64,000 bases of DNA from Owenia fusiformis. Taxonomy: Eukaryota; Annelida; Polychaeta; Sabellida; Oweniidae. Below, one piece after another: positions 34,290-46,224 of this stretch. Within the stretch, counting starts at the first letter, position 1, and each line of letters starts with the position of its first letter. The notes beneath the pieces were generated by a model. It saw only the letters and a program-made list of their open reading frames with translations, was not told the origin of the DNA and did no database searches. Both the position numbers and the translations under genes were made by a program. Location of the stretch: assembly GCA_903813345.2 (NCBI GenBank), contig CAIIXF020000009.1:12270030-12334029 (forward strand). Reading direction: 5' to 3'.

Positions 34290-35640
34290 TATCTAAAGTC
34301 ATATTTATGTTGTAATACGTCAAGATGACCCAGACAAAATGATAAAGGAACAATGATGTAAACGATAGCTTGTCAGGATTCATCACTTTCTCTAGCTATT
34401 GAGTTGTTAAAGGGTCTTCCAGCATTCGCCCTTCTTTATAAACCTCCACTGGGTACAAGGTTCTATACAGTACACTATTATATACAATATCCATGACTCG
34501 GTACACTACGGGGACTTTACAAATTATATAAAATATCCCTCGGTGTCAGATTATGAACACAAAATCTTACTAGTTATAATACGTCAAGATGACGCAGACA
34601 AATGCTAAAGGAACAATGATGTAAACGATAGAATCAGCTTGTTAGAATATAAACCTAAACTGGGTACAAGGTCCTATATACTACACTACATATACAATAT
34701 CGATGACTCGGTACACTACAGGGGCTTAAAGATGGACATGGGGTATAAATAGGAGGCAGACAAATGGAACAGCCAAAATAACTGTATTTTTGATATTTTC
34801 ACAAAGCTGGTCAATTAATTCATATTTCATATTGATTGAGAAGATGTATTGGTTCCAATTTTGTTCTTTCAATGTTTTTAAGTTCATTTTCTGCAGTTAG
34901 ATTTCAATTTCATCATTTTGTTGGATTGTGAAAGGACATTTAAAAACACTGATAACATTTTTCAAATTTAAAAGTCCTCAAGATTAGCCAATCAAAATCA
35001 AGTATTTAGCAATGCTGTTAATTAAACTTACCAATCCTGACTATCCGTGCCATGTTAAAGAGTGGATGTAATCTGATATTTAATGAGAGTTGCTAGCAAC
35101 TTTAAAACAGGCCTTTAAAGAGGAACATTGGGTATAAATAGGAGGCACACAAATGGAACAGCCAAAATAACTGTATTTTGGTATTTTCACAAAGCTGGTC
35201 AATTTTCTCATATTTCATATTGATTGAGAAGATGTTTTGGTTCCAATTTTGTTATGCGTATCTTTCAATGTTTTTAAGTTTATATTCTGGAGTTTGATTT
35301 CCACTTCATCATTTTGTTGGATTGTGACAGAACATTTAAAAACACTGATAACATTTTTCAAATTTAAAAGTCCAAAAGATTAGCCAATCAAAATCAAGTA
35401 TGTAGCAATGCTGTTAATTAAACTTACTAATCCTGACTATCTGTGCCATGTTCAAGTGTGGATGTAACCTGATATTTTAATGAGAGTTGCTAGCAACTTT
35501 AAAACCGGCCCTTAACAATTTATATAACCTATTCGTCTCTATCAGATTATGAACACAACATCTGATCTAGCTGCTAAAAGTCAAGATGACCCAGACAAAA
35601 TCAAAAAAGATTATAAAGGTCTAAACAACTGCAACAACTT
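34290..35640. repeat. Tandemly duplicated upstream modules of the P450 gene, each with a TATA-like box
   Basis: A block of about 390 bp occurs twice in tandem (about 34728-35118 and 35119-35512). Each copy has GGGTATAAATAGGAGGCA near its start (TATAAATA at 34744 and 35133) and GCTAGCAACTTTAAAAC at its end. A second type of module (GTCAAGATGACCCAGAC, TGATGTAAACGATAG, GACTCGGTACACTAC) occurs near 34318 and 34582, with a partial third copy near 35579. All lie within 1.5 kb of the P450 start codon. A promoter role is suggested only by position and the TATA-like words. Confidence 0.7.
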
Positions 35641-35766
35641 CCACAAATACTAAGAAATAGTAAATAGAATTATACACTTTTGAATTTTGAACACACGGCT
35701 GTTGAGATTGATTAACACAAGACATCTTGAATTTACATTTTCAATTCATGGTATTGACGTTGAATC

Positions 35767-38700
35767 ATGTTTCAGTTTGTTCTCCTAGGATTTGTATCAA
35801 TTTACTTTCTTTATCTGATCATACGCTATATAACCAAACCAAGAACCAACGCACCAGGACCAAAGGGATGGCCATTACTAGGAAATGCCTTAGAATTCGA
35901 CATAGAAAATTTGCCCGTGCAGATGGCAAAATGGGTAAATAGATATGGGGATGTCTTTAAAATAAACCTTTTTGGAGAGGATATCGTCGTCATCAGTGGG
36001 GAGTTATGCTATGAAGCTCTTGTTAAACGTGGTGACGATTTTGCAGGACGACCAATCCGTAATCGCGGTGATTGGGTGACAGAAATGGGTGAAGATATAG
36101 CATTTGCTGATACGAGCCCAGAGCAGAAAAAACGAAGGAAGATTGCTCACAGTGGTTTAAAGCAGTACGGAACTGGAATGGCTCATCTGGAAGAAGTAAA
36201 CGCCAAAGAGATCAAAGATTTCTTGAAAATAGTGGCGGACAAGAAATGCTCTCCATTCGATCCCCGTGCCGACATTTACAAGTGCGTCATCAAGATCATT
36301 ACTTTATTGGTAAGGTGCTCATATTGTTAAGGTGAAGGTTTGAGACAAATATTATGTCGTGCCACCATTCTCAGTTCTGAGATGACTATGAACACGCGTA
36401 GTTAACATGCCTGCATGTGATCATTCTGATACTCATAGCATCTTTCTGTTTCATCTGAAACCTCAGGGTTGAGAAGAAATGAGATGTCATTGTTTATCAT
36501 GATGGCATGTGAAACACAACACTATTTTTGCAATATTTAAAATCAGAGTTGACTTCCTCCTCTTTATTGAGCTACCCTAGATACGCTAGGCCAACCAGAT
36601 AGGGTCATACATTTTCTGTGAATTCAAAGCTGTTTATGTTGATCATAAAGACTTTTTGAAAACCAGTATTAACCAGACATATTGTATAACCTTGTCCTTG
36701 TCCTTTCAATATGTTTTGGATTTAAAACGTTACGCTTCCCGTATAAACACAATGTGCACGAATCAACTGGATCAGTCCATTTTTAAGAAATAAGGGGAGT
36801 ATTGTAAATTCCATTTCATTGACATCGTCTTGGAGATAAAATAATGTGTTTATAATGATTCTGTAAACATTGAGAGAGTGAATTATTAATTTTACTTTAT
36901 AGCTTTTTGGAGAGGCTTTGACGAAGGAAGATGACATTAAGACAATTGCAGAGTTGGATGAAACTATCGTCAGAGTCATTGGAACAGGGCAAGGATTTGA
37001 GCTTGATCATTTCCCTTGGCTTCGGTTCTTTGGGAACAGCACATACGAAATCATAAAGCATTTCAACACCGTTCGAACTAGATTATTTGATAGGTGGCTC
37101 CTGGGCTCAAAGGTATGCCCAAGTTCAGGCAAAATACCAACAGAAACATTTCAAAATTAGGATACATCAGAATTTGGTTTCCCTATAATAGGAACTATAA
37201 GGATGCTATACATGAAATTAGATTAACTTGTAGCATATTAGGAGCTTACGTATTTGATTACAATTTCAATTCAATTATGTCTATGTTTCGTAATTATGTA
37301 GGATACGATGGAGAAGGGAAAGATTCGGGGTATGGTCGACTGGTTACTTGTATCGCAGGAGAACGAACCCACCATCTCCGATACCAATGTTCGCATGATG
37401 ATCCAGAATATTCTTTTAGCAGGTAACCTACATGTGCGAATTAGAGAACTGATATCATGACATTTCACGGTAGTTTATATTATATTTTCATTTTGCCTTA
37501 TGCCTGGGTCACATTTGCTTGAGTATTTTGTTCAAAATTGAATACATTTCTGAACAAAATAGTCAATCGGCCGGGCGCCGTAGTGAAAATCGGGGCAAAT
37601 GTGACCAAGGCATTAGCGGCATATTTATGCCGTGGTCACATTTGTTCCGATTTTTACTACGGAGCCTGGCCGATTGAGTATTTTGTTCAAAATTGTATGA
37701 TCGTTACAGTTTTTTGCTAAAATGTTGAAAAATTAAGAATTTTTTTGTCCAAAAAATTGATCGGTCGGCGCGACTTTTCTACCTACTATTATTTTCAATG
37801 CGAGATTTAATTTAATTTATTCTACAGATCTACCTCGCACCAAATATCATAAACATATGCAGGAATATGACTGTGTACGAGCCGTTCAACTTTTCATGTA
37901 TACACTGATTTTTTTCTTGAGAATGCCGTCACAGAATATAGTTCCGCGGAAGACCACTTTTTTAATAATCACCGCTTTTGTGCCTTCAGCCTCCTAGCTG
38001 ATCGGCAGGGCGCCGGTGCTAAAAATCGGAGCAAATGTGACCACGGCATTACTTTTTGACGTTTCATCTAGCATGTTCGCTTGACTTTCTCAAACTGCTT
38101 GAAGTTGTATCCCTCCAGGCTCCAATACGTACACTACTTACGACGAGCTGGACGTACTACGGACGGAACTGTCGTACTTCAATCCAACTAAGAACGTTTT
38201 TACAACGAGTTGAAGTGTCTGAGGACGTATTGAGAACGAGGTAGAACTAATTGCAAACGGGTTAAAACTGATTAAGAACGTATTTATCAACGAGTTAGCA
38301 AAAATATAGCAATCATACCAAGCAAGTTGCCACTGCGTTCTTCAAAATTGGTTACCCCCCTATCACACCAAACTAGTTCTTACCCGTTCTTGCCAGTCTT
38401 ACAAAAACGTCTTAAAACGGGCTCAATCTGGCTGTGGTCGGGAAATATATCTAAAATAATTAGCTACTTCCTTCATAAACAGTCTTCAATACGTCCATCT
38501 CATTCGCAGTTCGTTCAGGTCGCACCACGTTAGTGTGCAACGTCGTATAACGCGTCCCTTAGTCTAGAAGGTCATCATGACCTGATTACAGAACGGTATC
38601 GTCGCCATCGAATTTTGAATCGATTCAAAATTGTAAATCACATTCCCCGTCCGAGAAAGTCCATGAAGTTCGTAGAACGTTGTAGCTACGTTCATTCCGT

Positions 38701-41700
38701 TCCCACACAGTTTAAAACCAGTTTTGAAGAGCGCAGTGGCAACTTGTTTGGTGTGATAGCTATATTTTTGCTAACTCGTCCATAAGCAGTCTTAAATACG
38801 TTCTACCTCGTTCTCAGTACGTCCTCAGACAGTGCAACTCGTTGTTAAAACGTCCCTAGTAGGATTAATGTACGACGGTTCTGTTCGTAGTACTTCCAGC
38901 TCGTCGTTAGTACGTTCGTACACAGTTGAAGCCCGTTTTCGAGAACGTAGTGAAAACTAGTTTGGTGTGATAGTAGGGTAAGAAACGTTTCTATGATTTC
39001 TAGTTTCTAGTTATTATTCTTATAGGCATCACAACAACAGAGAGCACCATTGAATCAGGAATTCTAGTATTGATGAACTATCCGGATATTCAAAAGAAAA
39101 TCCAAATGTCTATTGACGCAGAGCTTGGGACAGAAAGGTAAACGCATGTAGTGTATTGAACTTCTTGTATATGAGGCAAGGTATCAGTGTTGAGTTATAT
39201 CCAATAAAACCATTTCCATATAAGTGGAAAATAGATGGGTGTTGGGAAATCTTAAGAATTTGAATAAAGGTAAAATATTAAAGGTCCAAATCAAAATTGT
39301 TTTGATTGAAAATTACATATACAGAATTCAAATATGCCATCAAATAGAAGAAATTTTTTGTCTTAAATGGTTAAAATGCAGATCTCGTAAAATATCATTA
39401 AAACGAGACTTTAACGAGATTTCAAAGCTATAAGGAAAAAGGACCATTGACGAGGATCTTAAAGATGCATTATGTCATAGGTTTCTTCCCCAGACAATCA
39501 ATAATGTCCTATTGTTATTGCTCATATAATATCTCACATACCATGGATATACCTTGAGAATAACTTTTGGGTATATTATTGCCGAAATATCGGAAATAAT
39601 CAACAGAACAACCAAACTCCAGAATTAAACACAATCGATTCCTCGGCTAGCGAGGGGAATCCCCATTGAGTCACACAAGCGCCCACAAGCGCCTTGAACC
39701 AGGCAACCAATCAGGTTTATGATAAACAAATTCAACGACCAATCAGATAACAGGAGGACTTTCCCGGTATATTTAAACTTCAGATTGAATTAATTTCTTC
39801 GAAAATAATTAGATCGGCCACCACAATCGCAAAATTAACACTGAAAGAGGGGGATTTGGGACTTCTTCTTTGGTAAGTAGATGGGTATATATGTGGTGAA
39901 ACTCAAGATGCAAAAAGACAAGAGGGTCTTGATTGTGCTATCCTATGGCATAGAGCCTCTTTAATCTCAGAAAACTGCCACCAATGTTATAACCTAAGGC
40001 AATAGATACAAGTGTATTAAACAGGAATAAAGCACCCTATGCAGACAGAGCCTGTGGGAAATATTGGGTGCGGCGCAAATGAGCGGAGGGTGCGGAGCTA
40101 ACGGTCATTTTTGAATTTAAAATTGGGATATTTCTGAAACTAAGCCGTTTTTGGGACTTCAAATATACCAAGATATGTGTATTTGACACCAAATATCAAT
40201 AAAATTGTGAAAATAGTGATATTTGGTGTCAAATACACATATCTTGGTATATTTGAAGTCCCAAAACGGCTTAGTTTCAGAAATATCCCAAATTTAAATT
40301 CAAAAATGACCGTTAGCTCCGCACCCTCCGCTCATTTGCTCCGCACCCAATATTTCCCACAGGCTCTGTCTGCATAGGTTGTAAAGAAGAATAAAATAAT
40401 CCAAGATTGGCAGGTGTTTTCATCTAAATGTATTTGAACATGGAGGTCTATGGTGGACTGAAAATATACCGAAAAAATAATTAAGCGGTACAGTTAACCG
40501 GTAACTGTTAGGTATAATGCAAATGAGTTTGAATTTGCGTTATAGTATCTCAGGTAAATTTACCCGCGTTTTCCGTTTACAACATTCTGAGTTTGTGTAG
40601 GCTTAACTATGACATTCACTGTCAAATTCAGTGTCTAGGATATTGTTACAGTCATTTATATACCTTCTGTATCAAAAGTCTTCCTATTAAGGAAAACCTC
40701 AAATAACTGTTGTAAATGACCAGTAAACTTAATGAAACTTTTCACACATAATTTAAGGCATATAATACACCTTCTGTGTAAATTTGGAGACAGTTGATTA
40801 ATTTTTACTTAAAGTATCACATTTAGAACATAGCATATACCTAGAACACCGATGTGACTTTTTCCAATTTTGTGACGTCAAACTTACCTCGGATCGCCAA
40901 ACTGACCAAAATCACTTTAAATTAGGTTGCTCTGTAAAAGTACGCAGACATAGGTCTTTATATATAAAATGCTAATTATTACTCTGGATGTCCCCATACA
41001 TTTCATTAACAGCCCTAGACCATGTTCTACTACATTTAACCCTTTCCTGCCGAAAAATATTTGAAGAATTCAGATATATGTCATCACAATAAGCACTGCT
41101 ATCATTAATATGTCAATGTTCGATGCGTTATGATTCAGAATTATTGCAATAAAATGAAAATATGATAGATTCATTTGAATTAAATACAAAAATGCAGTCA
41201 AGCCAAGTAAGTAAGTCAACATTCGAAAATAAAAATTTCAAAAATCGTACATCTTTGATTTCCAAAATAATTTGTGAGATGGTTATTTAGATGATAATAC
41301 ACATTTTAACGCACTAATTTTGAGTACATCTCGAATCCATTCTCAACAAAGCGTTCTCGAAATAAGTATTCGAAATGTTTGAGTTCGGGATGGTAAAAGT
41401 ACGTTAAGATATACCGCTCCTTAACAAACTCCTTTAGGAACAAGATATAGAATCAAATGCATATTCTTCCTATTTATTCCCTGACACATGCCAATGAATG
41501 TTGCATAAGTAAATAACTCCGTTTTAAAATTTTTTGAAAACGTTGTTCTCTACAGTTGCCATTTTTTATAATTGAAAAACAAAATTGAACAATTTGCATT
41601 TCTAAATTGATAAGTTTCTTGGAATACAACTTAACTGTAAACGATTTAAGTCATTAATAATATTTCCCTCATTGAACCCATGCTGAATAGACAGTAACTG

Positions 41701-44700
41701 GGTCAATGTTTTGTGTTCAACCTTGTTTTCATGACTTTTAAACATGAGTCGACGATTATGTAGGAAATTTCATTTTCAAATGTAAGCGTGTCAACTCCTT
41801 TTTTTGCACAATATTTAGCCCTTTATAATGATAGATCGCCAAAATATGCATGAACCTCTCAATTAGGCGATAAATTTTTCAATTGTAGATGTAAACTATA
41901 AACTCAAACAAAAATTCAAATCACCCGCTCTATTATTTTGATTACACAAGACGAAATTTCCACTCCCGGGGAGCACTTTGGTATCACTTTGAAGGAGGAT
42001 TTTTGAAAAATCGTTCGAATTTTCACAAAAGGTTTCACGTAATTTTATTGCTTTGTTTAAGCCTCGACTTATATTATACTCAAATCCGATACCATAATTA
42101 TGAATCAAAATGAAACATTCAATTCACCAAGTTAGATAATAAACCGTTTCGAGAATTGATGATTTGAGTTAATTGTGGATATTTATATAAATGTAAGTTG
42201 GCATGTATTCGACAGTTAATGTACACACGTGATGTATGCATCAACGTGTGACTTAAATATCAATTTGTGACTATCACATTTGGCTTCCAAAAATTAAGTT
42301 GGAAATTACAGTGGTAGGAGATTAACGAAAACGTCAGTCACATCCAAATATCCGTACGACGTCAAGTATTAACAAAACACTTTTCGTGCATCTCGAACAT
42401 GGCAAGGTTCTGTTATCCAGCAATGTGCATTTCGAAAGAAAAAATTCACAAATATCAACAAATTTCATTGAGTAGGATATTACATTTGAAATCACAACTT
42501 TCAAATTATTTTTTTTAACCAAGAATTGTAAGAACTTGAAACATGTTGTGAGTTTTTCAAACGGCATATCCTCATTCACGTTCGTTGACAAGGATGAATC
42601 CATTTGAAAACATGGATTTTCTTGATTATTCTTCAAAACTACCCTTGAAATATAAGTATGTAGGATATTACAGTGTAAATTGACACGCATTTGTTTGCTC
42701 GATATCCTGAACAAATAAATGCAGTACCGTCTTGCAATATTTGAAAACCGAAAGTTCATTCTGTATGTAAACAAGAAAAAATACATTTATGGTTGGTTCA
42801 TAATGAAAAATGACGAATAACATATATCTTTTGAAGTAGGGGTATACAGGGACACAGTGGAAAATCAGAAATTTAGGTCATATCCCAAAGATTGCTTCAC
42901 CAATATGTAACAGAACATCAAAATTATCATTTACACGTTTGCTCATAGGTTTATTGAAAATAATTAACCAGAGGTTTACTTCAGTTGTGGCACCATTCTT
43001 AGTAAATATTCATGAACATACGAATATCGAATGTTGACTAAGTTACTTGTCTTGACCGTCTGGTCAGTTTGGCGATCTTGAGTAAGTTTGACGTCACAAA
43101 CTTGGAAAAAGTCACAACGGTGTTTTTGGTATATGCTATGTTCTGTATGTAATACTTTGTGTAAAAATTAATCAATTGTCTTAAACTCTCCGGATAGTGT
43201 GTATTATATGCCCTAAAGTATGCATGAAAAGTTTCATTAAGTTTACTTGCCATTTACAAAAGTTATTTGAGGTTTACCTTAGTAGGAAAATACTTTTGAT
43301 ACAGAGGGTATAAATATATCTAAAATCTAGACCAAATCGTTCTTTTAAACGATGACAACTGTCCACGTATTAGTTCTTGTGACTAAATACGCTAAAAGAA
43401 AAGCATATGAATCAGTTAATTTGAAAGGTGCGGTCATGGACCTGCGCTCAATGGTACAGAGGTTGCCGCGTTGCGGAACTTTATTGCTAAGAGATTGTTC
43501 GCCATGTGCTTGAGTTGTGGATGTGTTTTCCATAATAGGCATTTTGTGCATGTACAGTGATTTTTTAACAGTTGGATCTACGTTATACGTTTAGCGCACA
43601 TATTTTTACAACTGCAAATTAATTATTCAAATTTTAGGTTTCCCACATTGGATGATAGAAGCAACCTCCCGTACGTCGATGCATTCATACTAGAGACCCT
43701 GCGCTACACATCGGTTGGCCCTTTTACTTTACGCAAATCTACAAAGGATTCTAAACTAGGGAATTATTTCATTCCAAAGGATACACAGGTACAACTCAAG
43801 GGTGAACAAGCTATCAATGCTACCTGCAACACTGCTACAAAAAGCTTCGTTGGGGTCCAACCTTCATTTAATTTTCTACTCAATTGCTTCGTTATCAATT
43901 TTTTCCTAATGGAGGCATAAAACAGTGGTACGAAATTGTAATAGTAACATTTATATGCACAAGTGCCGAAGCGAAAATACTGAAATGTGGTAAAAACAGT
44001 AAGAAAATGAAACATCTGATAGGACAACAAGATATAATTAAAAAGCCTCACATATCCAAAAGATGACCTTTAACAAGAAACATTGTGGCATGTGAGGGGT
44101 TTTGAATTGTAGCCTCACTTAATGCAACGAATGTGTGATAGGTCTATATGAAACACTTTTCTTAAACTAAAAAAGAATACTATAGTATTTGGCACAAACC
44201 CAGGATGAATTCCTCATCCTAGCACAAACGATTTTGAGCTCCATCACGCACAACTTAAGGTTATCACACTCCCTATTTAGGTTTGGGTGAATATGTTTGG
44301 ACTTCACCACGATGAGCGCTACTTTGCTGATCCATGGACATTTAAACCAGAACGTTTCCTTGACCAGAACGGTGATGTTATTCCAGTCGATCAAAGAAAG
44401 ATGTAAGATATTACGCAAGTTTAGAATTGTAGTTTTGATTTTTAAGTCGTACCACTTCTAATAAGCAACCATGCCATAACTTTGTCAACTTTAATAATAT
44501 TTAATTATAGGCTGATGCCATTTGGAGCAGGAAGACGTGTTTGTGTCGGTGAACAGTTGGCGAGGGCACGATTATTTCTCTTCTTTACTGCGATGTTGCA
44601 GAAGTTTACCTTTCTTCCGCATGAGGGCGATAAATGCCCATCATGTGACCCTAGGGGATATACGACTGGACTTTTGTTACGACCAAATAATTATAGAGTT

Positions 44701-44721
44701 CGAGCAATCCTGCGCATTTGA
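35767..44721 (+). CDS. Cytochrome P450, CYP2-clan-like (seven exons, 489 aa)
   Basis: Exons 35767-36309, 36903-37112, 37302-37422, 39026-39137, 43638-43788, 44281-44402 and 44511-44721 join in phase to 489 aa, a normal microsomal P450 length. Residues 1-22 form a hydrophobic anchor, followed by the proline-rich hinge [13 protein letters not shown]. Later landmarks are the I-helix AGITTTES (about 291), the K-helix ETLR (348-351), FKPERF (400-405) and the haem loop [10 protein letters not shown] with the ligand Cys at 431. Clan-2 (CYP1/2/17-like) membership is inferred from the hinge, the FAGRP segment and motif style. Family role: NADPH-dependent mono-oxygenation of lipophilic substrates on the ER membrane; the substrate cannot be read from sequence. 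Odd point: the I-helix (A/G)Gx(D/E)T(T/S) pattern has Thr at the acidic position. Introns 3 and 4 carry large fold-back and TIR elements. Confidence 0.95.
37497..37615. mobile_element. Palindromic MITE, GTGGTCACATTTGC family (copy B), in P450 intron 3
   Basis: The left end is TTATGCCTGGGTCACATTTGC and the right end GCAAATGTGACCAAGGCATTA. The left arm lacks the GGCGCC segment that the right arm keeps (CGGCCGGGCGCCG), so the left arm has an internal deletion. It ends about 9 bp before copy C. Confidence 0.85.
37625..38051. mobile_element. Palindromic MITE, GTGGTCACATTTGC family (copy C, long), in P450 intron 3
   Basis: The ends TTATGCCGTGGTCACATTTG and CAAATGTGACCACGGCATTA are inverted, with CCGATTTTTACTACGG / GCTAAAAATCGGAGC just inside. 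Unlike copies A and B it contains about 250 bp of unrelated interior, so it may be closer to the full-length form. Confidence 0.85.
38118..38983. mobile_element. Fold-back element with about 10-bp sequence rhythm, in P450 intron 3
   Basis: The left arm (about 38118-38345) and right arm (about 38714-38950) are mirror copies sharing ACGACGAGCTGGA, TGTCTGAGGACGTA, GAGAACGAGGTAGAAC, GTTAGCAAAAATATAGC and GTTGCCACTGCG. The right end reads AACTAGTTTGGTGTGATAG. Its mirror CTATCACACCAAACTAGTT sits at the start of the loop (38358), and a variant is inside the arms near 38316 and 38740. Throughout the arms ACG or CGT recurs about every 10 or 20 bases. No coding frame is present. Confidence 0.8.
39495..39725. 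repeat. Dispersed intronic repeat, copy 2
   Basis: It shares the word series of 16525-16770 (AATGTCCTATT, CAACAGAACAACCAA, GGGGAATCCCCATT, CCTTGAACCAGGCAACCAAT) in the same order. It lies in P450 intron 4. Confidence 0.55.
40036..40378. mobile_element. Near-perfect palindromic fold-back element in P450 intron 4
   Basis: The two arms of about 160 bp (40036-40197 and 40218-40378) are almost exact reverse complements. They run from CCTATGCAGACAGAGCCTG at the left to CAGGCTCTGTCTGCATAGG at the right, around a loop of about 20 bp near 40207. Only a few mismatches separate the arms, so it is probably young or kept homogeneous by pairing. Confidence 0.9.
40654..43317. mobile_element. About 2.7-kb element with 260-bp terminal inverted repeats in P450 intron 4
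   Basis: The left arm (about 40654-40912) and right arm (about 43064-43317) are mirror copies. Shared pieces include ACCTTCTGTATCAAAAGT / ACTTTTGATACAGAGGGT, TTGTGACGTCAAACTTAC and CGCCAAACTGACC. The 2.1-kb interior is AT-rich; its longest minus-strand open frame (42334-42786) resembles no transposase I know. It is probably non-autonomous. Confidence 0.75.
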
Positions 44722-45817
44722 ATCAATAGTGGATAGTTTAAGCTAGCATACGTTTCGATTTTATATGCATTGCTTAAATTCTCCATTAAATCGAAACGGC
44801 AACGTAGACGTATAATCGCCCAAATGCAAATACATGATGAAGTTGAAATAGCTGTTCGAGCTTTAGTGTTTGTTTAGAATACACCGCATAATGTAATTAT
44901 ATGCAGCATGTTATACGCCATTGATAGTTTTATAGCTGGTTTTCTGATACATGTTTTAATTAAGCTCGTATGATAAGATAGTCGGAGCTAAAACAGATCA
45001 TGACAAACATCTTTTTCTTCAGAAAGAATTCTACTTAGTATTGAAATTAAAATTACCAGCATAGTATAGAATAGATGTGAGTATAATGATTTCCGTTGAC
45101 GTCATCGTGAAATTCATAACTTTGCGTTCTTAACAAGAAACTCAGTAGCTGAACGGTTATCTGAAGTAGACTAATTAGCCGGTTATCTAAAGTAGACTAA
45201 TTAGCACTTGTTTTGTAAGCGCGCTATACACATCACTGTATTAATTCATGCGTTCATGGTTACGTTGTGAAAAACATTGCAAGCTTAAACTCTCCAATGT
45301 ACTGTTTAAACTACGATAAATAACGTATATATTACAGGAAAAAAAATATGAAAAGATAAAATAATGCGTTTCGTTCCATTAAATTTTATTTTGGCATAAA
45401 TATCAATAAATATAAGCTTTAACATCTCGAATATCTTTCTTAATAATTAGTTGGATAAATATGTTGTAATATTCGTTACTGGACAAATGTCTGAGCCTGT
45501 AAAGTTTAATCGAATGTATTCGTATGGATATAAAGAAATATCCACAATTGACATTCCCTAGGTCACATTGACTTCCATTTTACTTATTTTGACCTACTTC
45601 AAAAAACAAAACTTTCCCGAAGGGGTAACCGAATAAGGGTTGCAACACTCCAACATTATTGAAATCAGACAAGTTACAAGAATCACCAAGGGGGTGGGGG
45701 CGGCAAATCACCCCCATCTTTGTGACAGTGTTATAAAAAGGTGCAGACATTCAGGTTAAGAAGGGGCTGATTATTACATGATATCAATAAAAAAATGTAA
45801 ATAAGTGGTCATGGTAA
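44722..45817. other. 3' flank of the P450 gene
   Basis: No gene was seen. AATAAA words occur near 45408 but cannot be assigned as the polyadenylation site. A G/C-rich word (GGGGTGGGGGCGGC) lies near 45692. Confidence 0.4.
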
Positions 45818-46206
45818 GGACAGTTACCTTTACATTCAAAATGGCGGACCGGAAGTGTCGATTTCGATATTTTTTAGTTTTCATCGAATTAAACCACTTA
45901 ATAGTTGACATATAAGGCATTGTTATTTAAATCACACCAGGTCTTATGGCATGGAAACTCTGGAGTTTGATAATTTTGTGGGTCAAACAGTTCCACGATA
46001 GCTTACCTTCCCTTAAGCGGTGGAAGATATTGTTGTATTGTGACTACACGCGGGACATAGGAGCAAATATTATACTCCAAGCTACTATTTTCATAAGCCT
46101 GATGTGGCCGAAATATGTGTACTTTTAAGTGATTTAATTCGATGAAAACTACAAATATCATCGAAGACACTTGCAGTCCGCCAACTTTAATGTGAAGGTA
46201 ACTGCC
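45818..46206. mobile_element. MITE with about 85-bp terminal inverted repeats
   Basis: The left arm (CAGTTACCTTTACATTCAAA, then GGCGGACCGGAAGTGTC and TAGTTTTCATCGAATTAAA) is mirrored at 46125-46206 (TTTAATTCGATGAAAACTA, GACACTTGCAGTCCGCC, GAAGGTAACTG). It abuts the decayed P450 exon on its left and so marks the edge of that duplicated fragment. Confidence 0.8.
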
Positions 46207-46224
46207 GTTTTCTTTTCTTGATAC

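Noticed and set aside
42334-42786. 150-codon minus-strand open frame in P450 intron 4
   Set aside because: It lies inside the 2.7-kb TIR element, has amino-acid composition typical of AT-rich random sequence, and matches no transposase motif I know.
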